Source: Palsa-892 sp035295845
GTDB lineage: Bacteria > Pseudomonadota > Alphaproteobacteria > Rhizobiales > Xanthobacteraceae
DNA length: 64,000 nucleotides
Assembly: GCA_035295845.1 (NCBI GenBank)
Contig: DATGIF010000028.1
Coordinates: 1 to 64,000, forward strand
Direction: 5' to 3'
The position numbers and the translations under genes were made by a program. The notes below the pieces were generated by a model, which was given only the letters and a program-made list of their open reading frames with translations, ran no database searches and was not told the origin of the DNA. This document shows positions 9,591 through 19,000 of the stretch, piece after piece. Position 1 is the stretch's first letter. Each line of letters opens with the position of its first letter.

Positions 9591-10727
9591 ATGATCGAGA
9601 AAATCGCCGGCCGCCGTATCTTTGTCGCGGGCGCTTTGGCGCTTGCCGCCGCGTGCGCGGCGAGCGCCGATCCCTTGATGCAGAAGAGCCAGCCCGGCAG
9701 CAAAGGCGGCGAGGAAAGCCGCGGCATGAGCTTCGAGCGGGAAATCTCGGAGACGGCGGCGCAAACTTCGCCCGGCGCCATTCCGCTCGCGGACGAAATG
9801 CAGGGGATGGGCAGCGTCTTCGACAATCGCGATCGCGCGGTGCCGCCGGCGCAGCTTTCGAAGATGCAAAAATCTGGCGGTCAGACGCAGCGCGGCATCG
9901 ACATCCGCCAGGGCCTCAGGACGATATCGGTGACGCCCGACGGCAAGGTGCGCACCCAAGCGGTTTCGCCCGAGCTCGAAAAGCGCATTCTCGAGGGCAT
10001 TCACCGGCTCGAAAACGAAAAGGCCGAGACGGAAAAAGGCTCGAAGGCCGGCGGGGATCGCGATTTCAGCCGCGACGAGCACGCGCGGAACGTCATCGGC
10101 ACGGACCAGCGCGTGCAGGTGACGGCCACCAAGGATTATCCGTACCGGGCGATCGGCTCGATCGCCATCGGCTGCACCGGCACGCTGATCGGACCGCACC
10201 ACGTGCTGACCGCGGGCCACTGCGTCTATAACGTCGACAACGACAAATGGTACAAGCACATCGAATTTTCGCCCGCTCATAATGGCGGCGAATTCCCCTA
10301 CGGCACGATCGGCTGGAAAACCGCGCTCACCGTCACCGGCTGGACCAGCGATCACGACGAACGCTTCGATTACGCGATGATCATTCTTGATCGCGACATC
10401 GGCAATCAGACCGGGTGGCTCGGCTTTGCCTATCAGGAGCCGATGCCGAACTACACGATCAACATCAACGGCTATCCCGGCGACAAGCCCGAGGGCACGA
10501 TGTGGCATTCCGAATGCCAAATCCAGGAAGCGCGGAAGGAAAAACTCTTTTACCTCTGCAGCACCATGGGCGGCATGAGCGGATCGAGCATCTACGTCTA
10601 TGACAAGAATAAAGACAGCCGCCTCGTCTACGGCGTGCATGCCTATGGCGCCAATGATCGTAACAGCGGCACGCGCATCGATCAGGCAAAATACGAAATC
10701 ATCGCCGGTTGGAAGCGGGATAACTGA
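9591..10727 (+). CDS. Secreted V8/glutamyl endopeptidase-like serine protease
   Basis: A 378-residue protein with a signal peptide (hydrophobic core 10-24, cleavage near ASA|DP), a roughly 140-residue charged pro-region and a chymotrypsin-fold domain. The triad is His210 (TAGHCVYN), Asp260 (FDYAMIILD) and Ser330 (GGMSGSSIY). The GxSGS serine motif and a VIGTDQR mature-like N-terminus near residue 168 match the V8/S1B family rather than trypsin. GGGGGA precedes ATG 9591; a TTG directly before it is the less likely start. The gene lies 34 bp after caspase-like paralogue B on the same strand. A glutamate preference is known for the family but not shown here. Confidence 0.82.
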   Translation: MIEKIAGRRIFVAGALALAAACAASADPLMQKSQPGSKGGEESRGMSFEREISETAAQTSPGAIPLADEMQGMGSVFDNRDRAVPPAQLSKMQKSGGQTQRGIDIRQGLRTISVTPDGKVRTQAVSPELEKRILEGIHRLENEKAETEKGSKAGGDRDFSRDEHARNVIGTDQRVQVTATKDYPYRAIGSIAIGCTGTLIGPHHVLTAGHCVYNVDNDKWYKHIEFSPAHNGGEFPYGTIGWKTALTVTGWTSDHDERFDYAMIILDRDIGNQTGWLGFAYQEPMPNYTININGYPGDKPEGTMWHSECQIQEARKEKLFYLCSTMGGMSGSSIYVYDKNKDSRLVYGVHAYGANDRNSGTRIDQAKYEIIAGWKRDN

Positions 10728-10782
10728 AATCCGCGGCCGGCAAGCGAGGGTCCATTAACCTCGTTCCGCACCGCGAGCCGCC

Positions 10783-10810
10783 TTGGGTATTCATGCTGCG
10801 CTGGTATACA
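10783..10810 (+). promoter_or_regulatory. Possible promoter for the liv operon
   Basis: TTGGGT (10783-10788), a 16-bp spacer and TATACA (10805-10810) resemble a sigma-70-type promoter in the 270-bp gap between the V8-like gene and the liv operon. It would leave a leader of about 180 bases. The match is weak and only positional context supports it. Confidence 0.3.
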
Positions 10811-10997
10811 TGAGAGCGCCCGCGGCTTGGGCACCTCATCCGCTCCGAAAACATCATCGCATCTGCGGTAGCGGCTTCTTGACCCGGAACCTCGTTTCGC
10901 TAAAGGTTCGGCCCACAAAGCCCCAGAAGAACGGCGAGTAAGGCCGCATCATTCTTCGATGACACTCGGGCTGAAGGTCCGAAACAGGGAGGATTCC

Positions 10998-12275
10998 ATG
11001 CAATTCGGGTGGCGTGCAAAACTCGCGGGCGCGGTCGCGCTCGCGGCAATTCCGTTCGCGATGCCGGTGTCCGGCGCCGACGAAACCATCAAGATCGCCT
11101 ATGTCGATCCGCTCTCGGGCGGCATGGCGAGCATCGGCGAAGTCGGGCTCAAGACGTTTCAGTATCTCGCCGACGAACTCAACACCAAGGGCGGCGCGCT
11201 CGGCCATAAATTCGAGATCGTTCCCTACGACAACAAGCTGAACGCGCAGGAAACGCTCGTTCAGGTGCAGAAGGCGATCGATTCCGGCATCCGCATCATC
11301 ACGCAGGGCAACGGCTCGGCCTTCGCCGCCGCGATCTCCGACTTCGTCACCAAGTACAACGAGCGCAACCCCGGCAAGGAAGTCATCTACTTCAACTATG
11401 CCGCGGTCGATCCGGTGCTGACCAACGACAAGTGCAGCTTCTGGCACTTCCGCTGGGACGCGAATTCCGACCAGAAAATGGAAGCGCTCACCAACTACAT
11501 GAAGGACCGCAAGAACATCAAAAAGGTCTACCTGATCAATCAGGATTACTCCTTCGGTCAGGCGGTGCGCGCGGCGGCAGTCGCGATGATCAAGGCCAAG
11601 CGCCCGGACATCGAGATCGTCGGCGACGAGTTGCATCCCTTGGCCAAGATCACCGACTTCTCGCCCTATATCGCCAAGATCAAGGCTTCCGGCGCCGATA
11701 GCGTGATCACCGGCAACTGGGGGCAGGACTTCTCGCTCCTGTTGAAGGCCGCGGCCGATGCCGGCTTGCAGACCGACTGGTACACCTATTATGCCGGCGG
11801 CACCGGCGGCCCGACCGCGATCAAGCAGACGGGCCTCAATCACCGCGTCTTTGCGATCGGCGAAGGCATTCCGAACCTTGGTGGTCCGGCGGCCGATTTC
11901 GAGAAGGCGTTCCGCGCCAAATACAAAACGGACGGGGCCGGAGGAAGCAATTTGAGCCTCTTCTATCCGCGTGCCGTGAACCAAATGCGCATGCTGCAGG
12001 CCGCGATCGTGAAGGCGAAGTCGATAGAGCCCGCGAAGATCGGGGCGGCACTCGAGGGCATGAAGTTCGAAGTCCTTGACGGCGGCGAAGGCGTGATGCG
12101 GGCGGACGATCATCAGTTCATCCAGCCCCTCTACATCGCCTCGTTCGGCGACCGCAACGCGAACGAGCCGTTCGACGAGGAAGGCACCGGCTGGGGCTGG
12201 CGGATGGCGGGCAAGGTCGATGCCGCCAATACCGTGCTCCCGACCACCTGCAAGATGAGCCGTCCGGCGAGCTGA
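10998..12275 (+). CDS. Branched-chain amino acid-type ABC transporter, substrate-binding protein
   Basis: A 425-residue periplasmic binding protein of the LivJ type (peripla_BP_6 fold). AGGGAGG at 10986-10992 places the start at ATG 10998 rather than at an in-frame ATG 39 bases upstream, and that start yields a normal signal peptide (cleavage near SGA|DE). The mature part opens with IKIAYVDPLSGGMASIG, typical of amide/branched-chain ligand binders. It heads an operon with two permeases and two ATPases. The ligand cannot be told; homologues bind leucine, isoleucine, valine, urea or aromatic compounds. A strong hairpin separates it from the permease genes and probably raises its expression relative to them. 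Confidence 0.92.
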   Translation: MQFGWRAKLAGAVALAAIPFAMPVSGADETIKIAYVDPLSGGMASIGEVGLKTFQYLADELNTKGGALGHKFEIVPYDNKLNAQETLVQVQKAIDSGIRIITQGNGSAFAAAISDFVTKYNERNPGKEVIYFNYAAVDPVLTNDKCSFWHFRWDANSDQKMEALTNYMKDRKNIKKVYLINQDYSFGQAVRAAAVAMIKAKRPDIEIVGDELHPLAKITDFSPYIAKIKASGADSVITGNWGQDFSLLLKAAADAGLQTDWYTYYAGGTGGPTAIKQTGLNHRVFAIGEGIPNLGGPAADFEKAFRAKYKTDGAGGSNLSLFYPRAVNQMRMLQAAIVKAKSIEPAKIGAALEGMKFEVLDGGEGVMRADDHQFIQPLYIASFGDRNANEPFDEEGTGWGWRMAGKVDAANTVLPTTCKMSRPAS

Positions 12276-12288
12276 CGCCGATTGATTG

Positions 12289-12317
12289 CCGCCCGGCCGC
12301 GCAGCGCGGCCGGGCGG
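12289..12317 (+). terminator. Intra-operon hairpin (attenuator or mRNA-stabilising element)
   Basis: A perfect 13-bp inverted repeat, CCGCCCGGCCGCG and its complement, with a 3-base loop (CAG). It sits 13 bp after the binding-protein stop. Only a short T run (ATTTC) follows, so it may act as partial terminator or 3' end protector. Such hairpins between binding-protein and permease genes are a known way to make more binding protein than membrane subunits. Confidence 0.7.
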
Positions 12318-12371
12318 ATTTCATCCAAGAACAATAAGAAAAGTCACTTTGCGTAGTTGGGGTGGGCCGCC

Positions 12372-13322
12372 GTGCTCGAACTCGTTCTCGTCTCGACCCT
12401 GAACGGCGTGCTCTACGGCATGCTGCTCTTTCTCATGGCGAGCGGCCTCACCCTCATCTTCAGCATGATGGGTGTTTTGAATTTCGCGCATGCGAGCTTC
12501 TATATGCTCGGCGCTTTCTTCGGATATCAAATCAGCCAATTCACCGGCTTCTGGCCGGGACTGATTCTGGCGCCGCTTCTCGCCGGTTTTATCGGCGCCC
12601 TCATCGAGCGTTACGGGCTGCGGAACGTCCACCGCCACGGCCACGTCGCCGAGCTTCTCTTCACCTTCGGTCTTGCCTTCGTGATCGAGGAAGTGGTGCA
12701 GATGATCTGGGGGAAGCTGCCGGCCGATTATCGCATTCCCTCCTCGCTCGATTTCAGCGCCTTTACGATTTTTTCGACCAACTATCCCGCCTACAAGATG
12801 TTCATGCTGTTGTTCGCGATCGGCATCTTCGTGGCGCTGCTGCTGGTGCTGACGAAGACGCGCATCGGGCTGATCATCCAGGCCTCGCTCACGCACCCGC
12901 ACATGGTGGGAATGCTCGGCCATAACGTGCCGCTCATTTTCATGATGGTGTTCGGCTTCGGCTGTGCGCTCGCGGCGGTCGCCGGCGTCATCGCGGGGCC
13001 GGCGCTCGTCACGCAATCGAACATGGCGGCGCTCTTGGGACCGATCCTGTTCGTCGTCGTCGTCATCGGCGGCCTCGGCTCGCTTTCCGGCGCCTTCATC
13101 GCCTCGCTTCTGATCGGGCTCCTGCAAACCTTCGCGGTGGCGGTCAATCTTTCCATCGCCGATGTGTTCGGATGGTTCGGCGTGTACACCAATCCGGTGC
13201 CGTTCCTCTCCGACATCTGGCGCGTGACGGTCGCGCAGATCGCGCCGATCATGCCGTATCTGTTGCTGGTCCTGATCCTCGTATTCCGGCCGACCGGATT
13301 GATGGGAACCCGCGATACATGA
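12372..13322 (+). CDS. livH: Branched-chain amino acid-type ABC transporter permease (LivH)
   Basis: A roughly 316-residue inner-membrane protein with about eight hydrophobic helices and LivH-family signatures (GVLNFAHASFYMLGAF near the N-terminus, GLGSLSGAFIASLLIG near residue 240). The start is uncertain: GTG 12372 gives the usual N-terminus (MLELVLVSTLNG), while an in-frame TTG at 12357 would add five residues. A GGGGTGGG tract just upstream could be the ribosome site. Its stop overlaps the next permease start (ATGA). It forms the translocation pore with the LivM-type partner. Confidence 0.88.
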   Translation: MLELVLVSTLNGVLYGMLLFLMASGLTLIFSMMGVLNFAHASFYMLGAFFGYQISQFTGFWPGLILAPLLAGFIGALIERYGLRNVHRHGHVAELLFTFGLAFVIEEVVQMIWGKLPADYRIPSSLDFSAFTIFSTNYPAYKMFMLLFAIGIFVALLLVLTKTRIGLIIQASLTHPHMVGMLGHNVPLIFMMVFGFGCALAAVAGVIAGPALVTQSNMAALLGPILFVVVVIGGLGSLSGAFIASLLIGLLQTFAVAVNLSIADVFGWFGVYTNPVPFLSDIWRVTVAQIAPIMPYLLLVLILVFRPTGLMGTRDT

Positions 13323-14626
13323 GCGAAGGGGCGCATACCGCGCGGCTCGCGCGTACTTCCGGCGGCTTCCTCGCCACCGCCGCCCGCTACGGCGCCTGGG
13401 TGGTGCTGGCGGCGCTCCTGTTGACGCTGCCGAAAGTCCTCACCTCGGGCTTCGCGCTGACGTTGCTCTGCCTGATGGGCATTTCCATCATCTTCGCGCT
13501 TTCCTACAACATGCTCCTCGGGCAGACCGGGATGCTGTCGTTCGGGCACGCGGTCTATTACGGCCTCGGCGGCTTCCTCGTCGTGCACGCGATGAACACG
13601 ATCACCCGGAATTCGCTGCCGATCCCGCTGCCCGTGATGCCGCTCGTCGGCGGTTTCGCCGGTCTCTTGTTCGGGATCGTCTTCGGATCGGTTTCCACGC
13701 GGCGCGGCGGCACGGCCTTCGCCATGATCTCGCTGGGCTTGAGCGAACTTGTCGCCTCTTCCGCGCTCATTCTCCGCTCCTTCTTCGGCGGCGAGGAGGG
13801 AATCACCACCAACCGCACCAAGCTCCTGCACGTCTTCGATTGGGGCTTCGGGCCGCAAATCCAGGTCTACTACCTGATCGCGTTCTGGTGCTTCGTCTCC
13901 GTGCTCGCGATGTACGCGCTCACCCGCACGCCGTTCGGGCGGATGTGCAACGCGGTGCGCGACAATTTCGAGCGCGCCGAGTTCGTCGGCTACAACCCGC
14001 AGCTCGTCCGCTTCATCGCCTTTTGCCTGGCGGGATTTTTCGCCGGCATTGCCGGCGGGCTCGCCGCGATCAATTTCGAAATCGTGAATTCGAGCTATGT
14101 CGGCGCCGAGCAGTCCGGCACGGTGCTGCTCGCGGCTTATATCGGCGGCATCGGCTTCTTCTCGGGTCCGATCATCGGGGCGGTGCTCGTCACCTGGCTG
14201 CAGGTGATGCTCAGCGACATCACCGAGGTGTGGCAGCTCTATTTCGGCCTTCTGTTCGTCGGCATGGTGATGTTCGCGCCGTTCGGGATCGCGGGCCTGT
14301 TGATGATGCACGCGCCGCTCTGGCGCGCGCGCGTGTTGTGGCGCCTCGTGCCGGCTTATCTCCTGGCGCTCGCGGCCGGCCTCGTGATGCTCGCGGGCGC
14401 GAGCATGCTCATCGAGATGGCCTACCACCTTTCGACCAAGGCGACGGACGGGCCGATGATGTCGTTCATGCATATAGCCTTCAGCGTGCGTTCCTTCTTG
14501 CCGTGGGGCGTGGCCGTGGCGTTGCTCACCGGCGGCTATTTCGCTTTCCGTCGGTGCGCGCCGTATGTCGAAGCCGCCTGGCACGACGCGCTGATGAAGG
14601 CGCGCGAGCGCGGGAGTGCGGCATGA
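13319..14626 (+). CDS. livM: Branched-chain amino acid-type ABC transporter permease (LivM)
   Basis: A 435-residue polytopic protein. The ATG at 13319 overlaps the livH stop by four bases, which decides the start over a longer in-frame extension. The family signature SYNMLLGQTGMLSFGHA is present near residue 60, and about ten hydrophobic segments follow. The C-terminal 70-80 residues extend past the usual LivM core with extra helices and a cytoplasmic tail. It pairs with LivH and overlaps the ATPase gene downstream. Confidence 0.9.
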   Translation: MSEGAHTARLARTSGGFLATAARYGAWVVLAALLLTLPKVLTSGFALTLLCLMGISIIFALSYNMLLGQTGMLSFGHAVYYGLGGFLVVHAMNTITRNSLPIPLPVMPLVGGFAGLLFGIVFGSVSTRRGGTAFAMISLGLSELVASSALILRSFFGGEEGITTNRTKLLHVFDWGFGPQIQVYYLIAFWCFVSVLAMYALTRTPFGRMCNAVRDNFERAEFVGYNPQLVRFIAFCLAGFFAGIAGGLAAINFEIVNSSYVGAEQSGTVLLAAYIGGIGFFSGPIIGAVLVTWLQVMLSDITEVWQLYFGLLFVGMVMFAPFGIAGLLMMHAPLWRARVLWRLVPAYLLALAAGLVMLAGASMLIEMAYHLSTKATDGPMMSFMHIAFSVRSFLPWGVAVALLTGGYFAFRRCAPYVEAAWHDALMKARERGSAA

Positions 14627-15366
14627 ACGCGATCGAGCTTTCGAACGTGACGAAGAATTTCGGCCGCACCGAAATCATCCGCGGCGTTGATTTTGCCGTC
14701 CGCACCGGCGAGCGCCATGCGATGATCGGCCCGAACGGCGCCGGCAAATCGACGCTGTTCAACCTGATCAGCGGCCGTCTCACGCCGACCGCGGGCGCAA
14801 TCCGTCTCCGGGGCGAGGAGATCACGGGCTTGCGGCCCTACGAGATCAACCGGCGCGGACTTTCGCGGAGCTTCCAGGTCACCAACATTTTCCCGCGGTT
14901 GAGCGTGTGGGAAAACATGCGCTGCGCGTTGCTGTGGTCGATGGGCTACAAATATTCGTTCTGGCACAATGTCGATGCGCTTTCCGACGTCTCCGATCGC
15001 ACCGAACAGATCCTCCGCCAGATCAACCTTCTCGACCGGCGGCATTTTCCGGCCGGCGTCCTCACCTACGCCGAGCAGCGGGCGCTCGAGATCGGGATCA
15101 CCGTCGGCGGCGGCGCCGAAATCATCCTCCTCGACGAGCCGACCGCGGGCATGAGCCACGGCGAGGCCGAGCACGCGGTGGCGCTGATCCGCAAGCTCTC
15201 CGAAGGCCGCACGCTCCTCATCATCGAGCACGACATGAGCGTCGTCTTCAATCTCGCCGACCGCATCTCCGTGCTCGTTTACGGCAAGGTGATCGCTTCC
15301 GACGAGCCGGCGAAGATCAAGGCCAATCGCGCGGTGCAGGAAGCGTATCTGGGGACGGCGGCGTGA
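14623..15366 (+). CDS. livG: Branched-chain amino acid-type ABC transporter ATPase (LivG)
   Basis: A 247-residue ATPase with Walker A GPNGAGKST (residues 36-44), Walker B IILLDEPTAG and the switch histidine in LLIIEHDMSVVF. The signature motif is LTYAEQRALEIG instead of LSGGQ, a form I associate with one LivG branch. The ATG overlaps the livM stop. GGGAG lies upstream. It is the first of two different ATPases expected in a LivHMGF complex. Confidence 0.92.
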   Translation: MNAIELSNVTKNFGRTEIIRGVDFAVRTGERHAMIGPNGAGKSTLFNLISGRLTPTAGAIRLRGEEITGLRPYEINRRGLSRSFQVTNIFPRLSVWENMRCALLWSMGYKYSFWHNVDALSDVSDRTEQILRQINLLDRRHFPAGVLTYAEQRALEIGITVGGGAEIILLDEPTAGMSHGEAEHAVALIRKLSEGRTLLIIEHDMSVVFNLADRISVLVYGKVIASDEPAKIKANRAVQEAYLGTAA

Positions 15367-16061
15367 TGCTCGAAGTCGAGGACCTGCACGCCTATTACGG
15401 CAAGAGCCATATCCTGCAGGGCGTGAATTTGCGCGTCGGCGAGGGCGAGATCGTGAGCATCCTCGGCCGCAACGGCGTCGGCCGCTCGACGACGCTGAAG
15501 GCGATCATGGGGGACGTCCAGCCGGCGGGCTCGATCATCTTCAAGGGCAAGCCGATCGCGGGCTTGAAACCCTACGAGATCGCCCATTGCGGGCTCGGCT
15601 ACGTGCCGGAGGACCGCCAGATTTTTCCGACGCTGACCGTGGGGCAGAACCTTTTGCTTGGCGCCAAGGGCGGCCGCAAGAACGGCCGCTGGGGCTTCAA
15701 GGACACCTATGCGCTGTTTCCGGTCCTGCAGGAGCGCGCCGATACCGCGGCGGGCGTGCTTTCCGGCGGCGAGCAGCAGATGCTCACCATCTGCCGCACG
15801 CTGATGGGTGACCCCGACCTCATCATGATCGACGAGCCGACCGAGGGGCTGGCGCCGCAAATGGTCGAGAAGATCGCGGCGCTCCTGCAAAGCATCGCGG
15901 AGCGGAAGATCTCGATCCTCCTGGTCGAGCAGAAGCTCACTATTGCGATGAAAATCTCGCACCGCCTCTACGTCATGGGCCATGGCCACATGGTGTTCGA
16001 GGGCACCCCCGGCGACTTGCGCGCCAACGATCAGGTGCGGCGCGAATGGCTGGAGGTCTGA
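15366..16061 (+). CDS. livF: Branched-chain amino acid-type ABC transporter ATPase (LivF), arginine P-loop
   Basis: A 231-residue ATPase with LivF hallmarks: signature LSGGEQQMLTICRTL, Walker B LIMIDEPTEGL and switch histidine-like position replaced by glutamine (ILLVEQKLTIA), as is usual for LivF. The Walker A at 34-41 reads GRNGVGRS, so the normally invariant lysine is Arg40. I believe some LivF proteins in related bacteria share this, but cannot check. The start ATG shares one base with the livG stop. It ends the operon, 13 bp before a convergent gene. Confidence 0.9.
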   Translation: MLEVEDLHAYYGKSHILQGVNLRVGEGEIVSILGRNGVGRSTTLKAIMGDVQPAGSIIFKGKPIAGLKPYEIAHCGLGYVPEDRQIFPTLTVGQNLLLGAKGGRKNGRWGFKDTYALFPVLQERADTAAGVLSGGEQQMLTICRTLMGDPDLIMIDEPTEGLAPQMVEKIAALLQSIAERKISILLVEQKLTIAMKISHRLYVMGHGHMVFEGTPGDLRANDQVRREWLEV

Positions 16062-16074
16062 GCGGCCGGCGTCG

Positions 16075-19000
16075 CTAGCGGTTCAGCGGGCCGACAATGT
16101 TGCCGATCGACCGCATGAGGTCGCAGGCCTCGCCTGCCGCCAAGGTCTTGGGAAAGACGATGCCGACATAGACGAGACCGTCGCCCGTCCATTGTTTTTG
16201 CAGAAGCGGCGCATCCGGCGCGGGATTGTCATCGCAACTCAAGGGCTGCGCCTGAAATTCGTTCGCTTCCTCCGGCGTGATGAATTTGTACGTTTGCAAC
16301 GACTGCAAGATTCGCTGCAGGAAGTAGCCCTCGTCGGCGACGAGAGCGGGCGGTGCGAGATAGCTTGCGAGGAAGGCGGCGGGCTTCCCGTCCGCGGTCG
16401 TATAGCCGCGCACGAGCTCGGGGTTCCACGTTTGGGTCTCCGGGCCGAGCCATGCTTTCCACGCCGCGGGCTTGCAGAGCGCGATATTGATCTCGCGCGA
16501 GCGCCCCGCGTCAAAGTCCTTGAAGCCCGGCGAAAATTCCTTTTCCAGCGCGAGCTTGCCGTTCAGATAAAATTCGGCGCGATAATCCCCCGGCGGCAGG
16601 CAATGCTCATGATCGGTCCGCCGCAGGAAGGATTCGCTCGCGGCGTAGACGTCATTGCCGAAATCAAGCGCGTTGGAGACGTTGACGGCGCCGCCAACAT
16701 CCGGCAGCGCGCGCCAAACCGGCGTATCCGCGGCGCCCGGCGCGGGCTTGTCGCGCACGGACCAGACGATCGCGAGTTGATCCGTGCCGGGCGTGAAGTT
16801 TTCGATGGTGCCGCGCCATTCGACGATTGCCGGGCTCACATTGATCGTCACGTCATGAATGGCGGCATTGCCGGGCGAGAGCGGCTTGTCGAAGATGCCT
16901 GCCACCATCGCTTCCTTCGCCGCGAGAATTTCTGTTTTCATCTGCTGGCAGCGTTCCGCCGAATAGAGATTGGGGCAATTCTGATCGAGCACCTCGAAGG
17001 TGGTGAGTGCCGTCGTGATCAGCTCCCAATTTCCCGCCGCGCCCAGCGCAAGCGCCTGCTTGAAGCGCGTGAGCGCTTCCGCCGCGTTGCCGGCGGTGAG
17101 CGACGCGAGCGCGAGATTGAGATGCGGCAGAAGCTCGGTTGCCTGCAACGGTTCGGGTTTTGCGCCCGGCGGATGCGCGTCGCCCGCATGCAGAAAACCG
17201 ATCGCTTCGATCGCCCGCTGAAATTGCACCGTGCTGTTTTCGAGCGCCTTGCGGTCGCCATAGGCGACGGCAAGATGCCACGAATCCGCGCCGTAGCTGT
17301 TCAGCACGTTGGGCGGTACGAAGTAATCGAGGCGCTGCAGGCCCTTGATCGCGCGCCGGCGGATTTTCACGATATGCGGAAGCTTTTCCTTCGGCCGGAT
17401 GCTGAGATAGGCCTGATCGCTTTGCGGCGATCCCGCGAGCGCATAGGCCGAGCCGAGATAGACATAGGCTAGACCGAAATCGCGCCGCGCCCTGACCGCG
17501 CAATCAAAGGCTTTGGCGGCTTCCTGGTAATCCGCGGCGCTGCGCGCGTTTTCGAAGAGCGGCCTGCCCCTGGCGTAATGAAAGGCGGCGATTTGCGTGA
17601 GGATTTCGGAAGCGGGTGCTTCGGGATCGATGTCCTTGTCCGCAACCCTGCATTCCTCCGGCAATGATTGCGCCGAGCGATGGCCGCGATCGAGCGAAGC
17701 AAGCCCCGTGAATATCAGGGCGCAGGCGACGAAGGCGCCGCCCGCACCGGCAAGGAGCTTGGCAAGCCGCGACGTGCCGATGCTGAGCGATTGACCGAAG
17801 AAATAGACGGCGATCGCGCAGAGCGTGAGCACGGAAAGATAAGAAGTGGCCTTGCCGCCCCAAACGAGCGCGAGCTCGCTATAGCCGTCCCATAGCGCAT
17901 AGGCGCGAAACGGATTGTTGGCGGCCGAGCCGTGAACGACGTCGTAATAGAATTGCTGCGGAAATTTGCGGTCGGATTCAAGTCCGGCCGGGCCGTCGAG
18001 CGTCTCGGCAATGCGCTTGTTCTCGCTGCTCACGGCCTTGCAGCGCAATTCCTGCTCGGCGCGCAGTTCGTCGGCGCCCGCCATGAGCTTGCCGCCGGCG
18101 GCAAGCGCCTCGCGCTGAAGGCTCGCCGCGCATTCGGCGCGCCGGTCGAGCGCGTCGGCAAACAAGTCGAACACGTACAATGTCGCGGCGTTCGGGCGCG
18201 AGCTGCGTTTGGTCATTTCGACCTGCTGCTCGAAGCCCTTGAGCGCGTCCTGGCTCATGTTTGTCGTGGCATCGCTGTAGCGATAGCCCGCCCAGGCGCT
18301 CAACAGCACGGTGGCGGCGATCGCGACCGCGACGAGGCGGGAAAAATTGTCGTGCGCATGCCGGCTGACAAGATGGGAGCCGGCGAAGCCGTGCGGCTCC
18401 GCCTCCATCAGATGCGTGGCTTCGCCGCTGGCGCTGAGCCAGGAGGGCAGTCCCTTGCGCAAACCGAGGAGACCGAGGGCAATCGTGACGAGCGTCGCGG
18501 CGAGCACGGTGGCCTTGATCCAGATCGCGAGCGCGAGCGACATCAGATAGGCAATGGTGGCGAGGCTGATGACGATCGCGAAGAGGGCGAAGGTTCGCGT
18601 GCCGCGCTCTTTTTCGAAAAAGACATCGGCCAGCGCGAAAAAGAAAAGGGCGAGAACGAAGAAGGCGACCGCGAGCGCAAGTCGCGGAAGCTTTTCGTGA
18701 TTCATCTCGATCATCTCAAGGAGCCGGCGCCAGATCGACGCGCTCGCGCCATGATCGTTGGCGCCGGGTTTTTCCCAGCTCACGGGGAATCCCATGGATT
18801 GCAGCCGCCGCGCGGCGCGCTTGGTCAGGCTTTGCTCGATCGAAAGGCCGGCATCGAATGGATTGGGGAGAAAATCGAGAAAAGGCTGCAAGGCGCGGGC
18901 GCGCATGAAATCTTCGCCGGCTTCGAGTTCGAGGAGTTGCGCCCGGCGCGGATCGTCTTTGCGTATTTCATCGGCGAGTTGCGCGCGCTGTTTTGCCTCG

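Noticed and set aside
8060..9826. 588-codon antisense frame over the second caspase-like gene
   Set aside because: It is the complement-frame shadow of a gene with recognised catalytic motifs.
3911..10727. Reading the caspase and trypsin genes as an antiphage system of the kind that uses caspase-like effectors
   Set aside because: All four proteases have signal peptides and no nucleotide-sensing, NACHT, CRISPR or cyclase gene is nearby, so a cytoplasmic defence role is not supported.
12791..14584. 597-codon antisense frame over the liv permeases
   Set aside because: Shadow of two membrane proteins; composition is hydrophilic and repetitive in a way typical of complement frames.
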